Below, piece after piece: positions 1 to 4,483 of a DNA stretch of 5,467 bases (position 1 is the stretch's first letter; every line of letters starts with the position of its first letter). A program made the position numbers and the translations under genes. A model generated the notes under the pieces. The model saw nothing but the letters and a program-made list of their open reading frames with translations. It was not told the DNA's origin and made no database searches. Source of the DNA: DATJUF01 sp035524095 (GTDB lineage Bacteria; Desulfobacterota; Binatia; Binatales; Binataceae); assembly GCA_035524095.1 (NCBI GenBank), contig DATKPK010000081.1, forward strand, positions 1 through 5,467, written 5' to 3'.

Positions 1-1
1 G

Positions 2-538
2 ATGTCGGACCGCTACGAGAATCTGATCGCCGAAGGCGCCGACCTCGCGCTCCGGATCGGCGACCTCCCGGATTCGAGCTTCGTCGCCCGGAAGCTCGAG
101 AGCGCGCGCCGTCTTTTCGTCGCCGCGCCGTCCTATCTCGCCCGGCGCGGCGCGCCCATGAAGCTTGCCGACCTTGTCGGCCATGACCTCATCAGCGGTC
201 CGATGGGCGCCGGCGACGAGACCTGGGCCGCGCGCCGCGACGGCCGGATCGAGCGCCAGGACGTGAGCCCCCGCATCCGTACGCGCTCGGCAACCGGCGT
301 CGTCGCCTGCGCAGCCGCCGGACTCGGCGTCGCGAGCGCCTCGATGTGGATGTGCGCCGCGGCGCTCGCCTCCGGCGAGATCGTCGAGATCCTCGCCGGC
401 TACGCGCTCGATCCGGTCCAGGCTTATGTCGTCTTTCCCGCGGGCCGCCGGCCCTCGCAAAGGGCGCGCGCGTTCAGCGATTATCTGGAGCAGGCCCTGG
501 CGACCGGGGAGGAGAAGAGAGCGCTCCGAGGAAAGTGA
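2..538 (+). CDS. LysR-type transcriptional regulator, C-terminal part (5' end outside window)
   Basis: This is the effector-binding half of a LysR-family regulator. The first visible residues (SDRYENLIAEGADLALRIG, residues 2-20) match the LysR motif in which a conserved D-R-x-x-x-L-x-x-E-G-x-D-x-A-x-R-x-G stretch begins the periplasmic-binding-protein-like domain. The region around residues 92-112 (TRSATGVVACAAAGLGVAS) is the usual second subdomain core. The C-terminus (VVFPAGRRPSQRARAFSDYL, residues 142-161) is the classic family ending, in which an R-x-F-x-D-Y-L motif precedes the stop. The DNA-binding helix-turn-helix and roughly the first 110-130 residues lie left of the window, so the ATG at position 2 is an internal methionine and not the real start. 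Codons are strongly GC-rich, unlike the block that follows. The target genes and inducer cannot be read from this fragment. It converges on the XRE gene to its right. Confidence 0.9.
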   Translation: MSDRYENLIAEGADLALRIGDLPDSSFVARKLESARRLFVAAPSYLARRGAPMKLADLVGHDLISGPMGAGDETWAARRDGRIERQDVSPRIRTRSATGVVACAAAGLGVASASMWMCAAALASGEIVEILAGYALDPVQAYVVFPAGRRPSQRARAFSDYLEQALATGEEKRALRGK

Positions 539-581
539 TAGCGGTAAGTGGTAGATTTCCGAGTCTTATTAATAACAACCG

Positions 582-600
582 CGGCGCCTCCTTATCGCCG
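582..600 (-). terminator. Weak hairpin between convergent genes, possible terminator of the XRE gene
   Basis: CGGCG (582-586) pairs with CGCCG (596-600) across a 9-base loop. On the minus strand the hairpin follows the XRE stop codon by about 30 bases and is followed by a T-rich run (ttgttatt). The stem is only 5 bp and there is no uninterrupted T tract, so this is a tentative call. No better terminator is visible in the 91-base gap between the two convergent genes. Confidence 0.25.
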
Positions 601-629
601 GCTATCCTCGCGCGCCTCGACACGGCCCA

Positions 630-941
630 TCAGGCGGGCTCATACGCTCCTTCGGCGTAATCTTGAAAGAAGTAGTCTGGTCTTACATCTAATAGCTTAG
701 CGATACGAAAGAGAAGTTTAGCGTTGACCCGTTTCGCGCCGGTTTCATAACGATCGAGATCACTCTGATCAATTTCCAATTGCTCGCTAAGTTCTTTCTT
801 AGATATTCCGCAAGAGATTCGCCTGGTCCGTACTCGATTTCCTATGCGTAGATTGCTCGGGCTCCACGAATTCCGCAGTGTGGTTTCGGGCTCTTCGGTA
901 TGGAAGGCCTGAGCGAGTGGATCGGCGATTGGGAGCGTCAT
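630..941 (-). CDS. XRE-family helix-turn-helix transcriptional regulator (103 aa)
   Basis: This is a small cytoplasmic DNA-binding protein with one Cro/C1-type helix-turn-helix at about residues 33-91. The helix-2 segment is KKELSEQLEI (48-57) and the recognition helix is around DQSDLDRYETGAKRV (58-72). The R-Y-E-x-G-x-x-R-V signature and the closing L-D-V-x-P-D-Y-F-F segment (84-92) are typical of the single-domain regulators common in Alphaproteobacteria, and the form resembles the PraR/SinR-like group. Residues 1-30 are a polar, probably unstructured N-terminal extension, and only about 11 residues follow the domain, so there is no effector domain. The ATG at 941 is supported by a GGAGA ribosome-binding site (951-955, minus strand) about 9 bases upstream. 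A TTGACA promoter and a perfect inverted repeat lie just above it, which suggests autorepression. Target genes are unknown; neighbouring island genes are candidates. Confidence 0.85.
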   Translation of the reverse strand: MTLPIADPLAQAFHTEEPETTLRNSWSPSNLRIGNRVRTRRISCGISKKELSEQLEIDQSDLDRYETGAKRVNAKLLFRIAKLLDVRPDYFFQDYAEGAYEPA

Positions 942-950
942 CGGAAATAC

Positions 951-955
951 TCTCC
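951..955 (-). promoter_or_regulatory. Ribosome-binding site of the XRE gene
   Basis: GGAGA on the minus strand lies 9 bases before the ATG at 941 and fixes that start. Its first two bases overlap the proximal arm of the inverted repeat at 954-986, so a repressor on that arm, or RNA pairing, would also affect this site. Confidence 0.7.
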
Positions 956-986
956 AAGGTTGCTTTCAAACTGCCTTCAACCTTGG
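954..986. promoter_or_regulatory. Perfect 9-bp inverted repeat, probable operator of the XRE gene
   Basis: CCAAGGTTG (954-962) and CAACCTTGG (978-986) are exact reverse complements separated by 15 bases, with centres 24 bases apart. The distal arm overlaps the predicted -10 (984-989) and the proximal arm touches the ribosome-binding site, so the pair brackets the predicted transcription start near 977. The spacer also holds TTCAA repeated 11 bases apart (965-969 and 976-980), about one helical turn. This arrangement fits binding by one or two dimers of the XRE protein encoded immediately downstream. Autoregulation is inferred, not shown. Confidence 0.6.
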
Positions 987-1013
987 ATAGAAAATATGGT
1001 CTCTTTATGTCAA
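984..1013 (-). promoter_or_regulatory. Predicted promoter of the XRE gene
   Basis: On the minus strand a perfect -35 box TTGACA (1013-1008) is followed after 18 bases by TATCCA (989-984), which keeps only the TAT of the consensus -10. The start would fall near 977 and give a leader of about 36 bases to the ATG at 941. The weak -10 lies inside one arm of the inverted repeat, as expected for a repressible promoter. Confidence 0.5.
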
Positions 1014-1365
1014 GAATGAATCTGATCTGTGATATTCAGCAGTCGTCGAATCTTTCTCATAGACTATAATGGTTCATCGGCATTCGGGCGGACGACTTCC
1101 CCCGGGAACGAGGAGCAAAAAAAGTCCAGGTCGCCAGAACCCTATGGATCAGGACTCGTGATTTTCTCGCCGTTGAAATCACAGATAGTTGATTGATGAT
1201 GGCTTTAAGGGGTCGATTCTCCAACATGGTCTTGAGCAACTGCCGTGTGCTAGACTCCATCTACCGTTCTGACGAGCGTAAAATCTGAGCCAACAGCACT
1301 CTTACCTTCGATTCGACCTACGAACTAGCCGATATGGTGCGCCGCTTGCCAACTTATAGTGTTTA
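1014..1365. other. Stretch without a convincing gene
   Basis: No frame here has both protein-like composition and a credible ribosome-binding site. The longest minus-strand open frame (1057-1260) has its ATG directly after an in-frame TAG and no Shine-Dalgarno sequence. Its second half reads like non-coding translation. An overlapping frame that ends at 1064 looks more protein-like from the run of seven A's (1117-1123, + strand) onward, so this may be a decayed gene remnant. I recognise no family. A TATAAT at 1065-1070 on the + strand lacks a matching -35. Confidence 0.4.
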
Positions 1366-1578
1366 TTATGAATATGGCAGCTTAACCTTGCTTTCTAAGC
1401 GAATATCATCTCTCACGTACGCTAGCATAGCAGCGGCAGCAGGGTCAATTTTACCAGTAACACTCGCGCAGAAGTTGACGAGCTCACTGCATACGATTAG
1501 CAACAGACGGATATCACGCTCTGATAACTGTGACTTTTCTGGCGTTGCCTCTAACATCTTATTGACGCGTGCTGACAT
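1366..1578 (-). CDS. Small hypothetical protein (70 aa)
   Basis: I do not recognise a family. The protein is predicted to be mostly helical and soluble. It has a charged N-terminal third (about residues 1-24, with alternating K/R/E), a central hydrophobic helix (RLLLIVCSELVNFCASV, about 24-40) and an alanine-rich segment (DPAAAAMLAYV, 45-55). The central helix contains charged and polar residues and is short for a membrane span. Two cysteines lie at about 30 and 37. The start at 1578 is supported by GGTGGG (1590-1585) six bases upstream and a reasonable promoter at 1612-1640. These signals favour it over the overlapping plus-strand frame at 1334-1603, which lacks them. It lies downstream of the ExoR-like gene on the same strand, but the 281-base gap and its own promoter suggest a separate transcript. 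Confidence 0.5.
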   Translation of the reverse strand: MSARVNKMLEATPEKSQLSERDIRLLLIVCSELVNFCASVTGKIDPAAAAMLAYVRDDIRLESKVKLPYS

Positions 1579-1584
1579 TTTCTT

Positions 1585-1590
1585 CCCACC
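1585..1590 (-). promoter_or_regulatory. Ribosome-binding site of the 70-residue protein
   Basis: GGTGGG on the minus strand lies 6 bases before the ATG at 1578 and is one mismatch from GGAGG. It is the main reason for calling this strand as coding and for choosing this start. Confidence 0.45.
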
Positions 1591-1611
1591 TTATTTACAG
1601 TGACGATACTA

Positions 1612-1640
1612 CTTCTAGCAGGCGATTTGACCCTTGTCCA
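1612..1640 (-). promoter_or_regulatory. Predicted promoter of the 70-residue protein
   Basis: On the minus strand TGGACA (1640-1635, five of six consensus bases) is followed after 17 bases by TAGAAG (1617-1612, four of six). The start would fall near 1605, leaving a leader of about 27 bases that contains the ribosome-binding site. The rest of 1579-1859 shows no gene. A plus-strand frame from a GTG at 1600 has no Shine-Dalgarno sequence and is not supported. Confidence 0.4.
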
Positions 1641-1859
1641 GTGTTATTTTGTTACAGAAGGCATAGAAGCTAAGCAATCTGAACCTGGATCGGAACAATT
1701 GCTTACAGGAATTCTATCGGCTTTTACTACCATTAGGTTGCGCGGCGCTGTTTTAGGCTACTCATTGATCCCGTTCTCCATCTTGCGTGAACTGCAACGC
1801 TAAACGAGTTTACCGCCAATCAGCAGTGCTAGAATGTTGATCTGAGCATGGGGCTTTCG

Positions 1860-2825
1860 TCATTGACCGGTCGGCAGCGTATCGAAAGGTTGCAAGAATG
1901 ACGTGACACTGCTCCTGGCGGGGAGCGACAGCGGCGCGGGCTTGTCGAGCGCCTCGCGCATCCTCGCAGCGGTGTGTCGGTCATCGTCGGTAGCCGCCTG
2001 GAAATCGCGCTGATAGAGTTCGTGGATCCACTGGTATTTTGGATTTGACGCGCCGTCCTGAGCGAGTTCAAGCCACATCAATCCCCGGGCGCGTTCATCC
2101 GCCACGCCCTCACCGGCGAACAGCATATGTCCCAGCAGAGCTTGCGATGGCCGATGGCCTTCCTTGGCCGCCAGCGCAAGCCAGCGAATAGCGGCAATGC
2201 GGTCTTTCGTCAGGCCTCCTGCGCCAATGATGTACATGTGTGCGAGATTGTACTGCGCGTTTGGATCATCGAAAGTCGTCGCCGCGTATTGGAACAATTC
2301 GTGCGCCCGCCGCGGGTCAGGTGGCACGTCGCTGGTCGGCAGACCGTTCAAGCAATAAACGCCAACTGCCACAAAGGCGTCTGAAATTGCGCTGATGTTC
2401 TGCCCGTCCGGCTGGTCCTCATCGTAATCTTCTACAATTTGATTGAAATAATGGTACGCCTTCAAGTCGTCGCGCGGGACTCCGTCGCCGACGGCGTACA
2501 GCTCACCAAGCTTCCACCGGGCGATGACCAGCCCATTTGCGGCGGCATAGGTTAGGGCAGCAAGGGAAGATTCAATCTTTCCCGCCTTCAGCTCGTCCAC
2601 GCCCTTACGAAGCGCCTGTTGAGCGTTCGCGAAGTTCTTCGAGGGGATCTTCTTTGGGGCGTTCGTGTTAGAGCCGTCCCAAGCAACCGCGGGCGCCGAC
2701 CCGATCATCAGCGCTCCAAGGACCATCAATGCGATCCCACGGCGGCACGCAATCGCATAGTAGAGACTATGGACTCGCGGATTGCGATCGTCTGGTTTCA
2801 GCATCGTCATTGTCCATTTCGTCAC
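1860..2825 (-). CDS. Exported Sel1-repeat protein, ExoR-like (321 aa)
   Basis: This is a periplasmic solenoid protein with a signal peptide: basic RR at 28-29, hydrophobic core 31-43, and probable cleavage after APAVA at 48. Sel1-type repeats follow at about 85-125, 170-206 and 207-247. Conserved repeat cores include KLGELYAVGDGV (105-116), NAQYNLAHMYIIGAG (189-203) and QALLGHMLFAGEGV (228-241). The order of segments, including A-Y-x-Y-F near 123-127, D-P-R-R-A near 170-174 and R-G-L-M-W-L near 247-252, recalls rhizobial ExoR, the secreted inhibitor of the ExoS sensor kinase that controls succinoglycan, flagella and biofilm. ExoR is about 268 residues; this protein is longer at both ends, with a proline/serine-rich tail from 295. 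The GTG at 2825 gives the longest form. An ATG at 2804 with GGA 8 bases upstream may be the true start. It follows the surface-protein gene by 9 bases, so the two are probably one operon. It may be an ExoR paralogue and not ExoR itself. Confidence 0.85.
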   Translation of the reverse strand: MTKWTMTMLKPDDRNPRVHSLYYAIACRRGIALMVLGALMIGSAPAVAWDGSNTNAPKKIPSKNFANAQQALRKGVDELKAGKIESSLAALTYAAANGLVIARWKLGELYAVGDGVPRDDLKAYHYFNQIVEDYDEDQPDGQNISAISDAFVAVGVYCLNGLPTSDVPPDPRRAHELFQYAATTFDDPNAQYNLAHMYIIGAGGLTKDRIAAIRWLALAAKEGHRPSQALLGHMLFAGEGVADERARGLMWLELAQDGASNPKYQWIHELYQRDFQAATDDDRHTAARMREALDKPAPLSLPARSSVTSFLQPFDTLPTGQ

Positions 2826-2834
2826 ATGGCGTAG

Positions 2835-4106
2835 CTAGGCAGTGTAGTGACCAATATATCGCTTGGTGATTCTAGAGAGGGTTGCTACCGCAGCTTGCTT
2901 GATGGAATGGAAAAAGCCTCCCCTGTGGGCGACAACTATAAAGCCAAATCCAATCATGATCATAACCCAAGTGGATGTTTCGGGAACTGTGGTGGCGGCG
3001 AGAGGGGGAGTAGGAATTGGCAGCGGATCCAAGACAGACCCAGGATCACCGACAGAAATTATCGGGTCCGGTGGCGGCGGGTCGGGCGGCGTCGAGGGGT
3101 CGATTGGAGCGGTCGGGTACTCTATCGGTCCTGTTGGGGCGTCAGTCGGCGCCGTCGGCCAATTCATGTTGTCGGCAAAGCGCCACCACTCGTCCAGCAG
3201 AGTGCTGAGAGCGGTCAGATCGCCTTGCTGCGTGAAATTACTGACGCCGACAGGCAGGAGTGGAGAGAGATCTTGGATGGCGTTGGGTCCGCTTCCTTGG
3301 GCGGACGTCGATGTGGTGTTCGATGAAAGAGCCACATCAACATTGCCATTCGATGTGACGACCATGTCACTGCTATTGGCTTGTATTTTTTCTGAGAGGT
3401 TGTCGTTATCCTGGCTCGTGTGGATGTGGTTAGAATCACAATAGTCTAAATTGCGATATTCAGCAAAGTTCCCGCAACTGGCGACTTGTAGTTGCAATGC
3501 CGAAGATAAAAATATCTTTAAAGATACATTGTTATCGTTATCTAGAAAATAACCCGCAATATCTCTGGTCCACAAACCAATCCCTGTTTGACGGCCGCCG
3601 ATAACCGCCTCCAATTGGGGGGCGGACTCTTTGGAGAGCTGATCTACGTGAATGCCGGTGCTGACGTCTAAACTCCATACGCTCTCCGGAGCAAGCGCGT
3701 CGCCAAAACGGTCGGTCGGGCCAAACCGATAATCGCTGCTCGTGGCCGTATTTGCGTTAGATTGAGTGGATTCGCCATCTTGATTCGTGTTATTTAAAGC
3801 AGGGTAATAATATTCGCCAGTAATATCATCCGCAAATTCATTGAAGCCACTGATTACTAACCGTATTACTGAGCGATGCCGAACGATAGATTGAATATAT
3901 TCTCCTGCGGTTTCGTCTTGATTGGGGGCTGCTTCAATCTCTGCTAAAGCGGATGGCAACGTAACACACATCCCTACTATGATGCCCGTTATCCAAAGAT
4001 ACACGCGCGGCTTGCAGAGCAGCTGAAAGAGTGCCCCCTCACCGGGGTGTGGAAGCAACTCCGGTAAATTGCTGTCGGAAATGATCTCGCGTCGACGCCT
4101 GCCCAT
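2835..4106 (-). CDS. Exported protein with PEP-CTERM-like C-terminal sorting signal (423 aa)
   Basis: No catalytic family is recognisable. The layout is that of an exosortase-processed surface protein. A signal peptide has its hydrophobic core at about 36-50 with cleavage probably after ALA at 55. A polar, Asn/Ser/Thr/Asp-rich body spans 56-315, with only two mature-region cysteines (211 and 223), a possible disulfide. A proline-rich linker (317-369, with PTAP twice) follows. Then comes VPETSTW (374-380), a hydrophobic span VMIMIGFGFIVVAHR (381-395) and a basic residue. PEP-CTERM signals have Pro-Glu-Pro, a membrane span and an Arg cluster; here the third position is Thr, a form seen in alphaproteobacterial variants with a Trp after the motif. 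Two things are odd. The protein continues 28 residues past Arg395, with several basic residues. The N-terminus has about 30 residues before the signal core, and no strong ribosome-binding site precedes 4106. Its composition is AT-rich compared with the flanking genes. The downstream ExoR-like gene is co-directional, 9 bases away. Confidence 0.8.
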   Translation of the reverse strand: MGRRRREIISDSNLPELLPHPGEGALFQLLCKPRVYLWITGIIVGMCVTLPSALAEIEAAPNQDETAGEYIQSIVRHRSVIRLVISGFNEFADDITGEYYYPALNNTNQDGESTQSNANTATSSDYRFGPTDRFGDALAPESVWSLDVSTGIHVDQLSKESAPQLEAVIGGRQTGIGLWTRDIAGYFLDNDNNVSLKIFLSSALQLQVASCGNFAEYRNLDYCDSNHIHTSQDNDNLSEKIQANSSDMVVTSNGNVDVALSSNTTSTSAQGSGPNAIQDLSPLLPVGVSNFTQQGDLTALSTLLDEWWRFADNMNWPTAPTDAPTGPIEYPTAPIDPSTPPDPPPPDPIISVGDPGSVLDPLPIPTPPLAATTVPETSTWVMIMIGFGFIVVAHRGGFFHSIKQAAVATLSRITKRYIGHYTA

Positions 4107-4205
4107 GGCGATTCAGCGCTCGCCCCCCAAGCCGAAAAAGTGCCTTTCGTCCGTATCGGATCGCAGCCAACCGCTAGGTCATCCTGGCAATCTCTACGTG
4201 CCATT

Positions 4206-4235
4206 AGCCTAACTAAGCAACTTACAGGATGTCAA
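4206..4235 (-). promoter_or_regulatory. Candidate promoter, proximal, upstream of the surface-protein operon
   Basis: On the minus strand TTGACA (4235-4230) is a perfect -35. At 18 bases spacing it meets TAGGCT (4211-4206), which shares only three bases with the -10 consensus. The leader to the ATG at 4106 would be about 93 bases. The exact -35 carries the call; the -10 is poor, so an activator may be needed if it is used. Confidence 0.35.
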
Positions 4236-4251
4236 CACCTACGTGTGGTTT

Positions 4252-4281
4252 TTTTTATTTACAATCCTCTGGTTGTGTCAA
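4252..4281 (-). promoter_or_regulatory. Candidate promoter, distal, upstream of the surface-protein operon
   Basis: On the minus strand a second perfect TTGACA (4281-4276) is followed after 18 bases by TAAAAA (4257-4252), four of six -10 bases, in an A-rich stretch. The two TTGACA boxes lie 46 bases apart in the same direction, so the operon may have tandem promoters. The leader from here would be about 140 bases. The remainder of the 377-base gap (4107-4483) shows no gene on either strand. Confidence 0.45.
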
Positions 4282-4414
4282 ATATAGCGCGTGCGCGTTG
4301 GGATGGCTTGGCAGCGGAACGGAATCATCGTTTAGTATCAAGTACTTGACGATTTAATTTTAAAACTGAGTCATGTCCTGGTCGATTGATCGCCAATAGG
4401 TTGCCCAAGTTGCA

Positions 4415-4439
4415 GGCGTGCATCTAAGAAACGCACGCC
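4415..4439 (-). terminator. Hairpin downstream of acdS, possible transcription end
   Basis: GGCGTGC (4415-4421) and GCACGCC (4433-4439) form a perfect 7-bp GC-rich stem with an 11-base loop, 45 bases past the acdS stop. No T tract follows on the minus strand, so it is not a standard intrinsic terminator. It could stabilise a 3' end produced by Rho or processing. Confidence 0.35.
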
Positions 4440-4483
4440 GCCCCCAGAATGAATGGTGCTAAATCCAGCCCATCAACGCCGGC

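Noticed and set aside
1065..1070. Exact TATAAT on the plus strand
   Set aside because: No acceptable -35 at 16-18 bases upstream and no gene following; probably chance in AT-rich DNA.
1334..1603. Plus-strand open frame of 89 codons
   Set aside because: It overlaps the 70-residue minus-strand gene, which has a ribosome-binding site and promoter, and it has no comparable start signals.
1600..1803. Plus-strand open frame of 67 codons from a GTG
   Set aside because: No Shine-Dalgarno sequence and no recognisable family. It covers the promoter of the minus-strand small gene.
2847..3444. Plus-strand open frames of 159 and 193 codons
   Set aside because: They are antisense to the proline-rich part of the surface protein; their Gly/Arg-rich composition comes from the proline codons. 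No ribosome-binding site is seen.
4231..4260. T8 run (4249-4256) after ACAC-CTAC-GTGT as a plus-strand terminator
   Set aside because: The stem is only 4 bp and there is no plus-strand gene upstream. The run is better explained as the A-rich -10 area of a minus-strand promoter.
625..4475. GCCCATCA at 625-632 and 4468-4475 as direct repeats flanking the island
   Set aside because: Eight bases is too short to mean much over 4 kb. The left copy lies partly inside the XRE coding end, and no recombinase is present.
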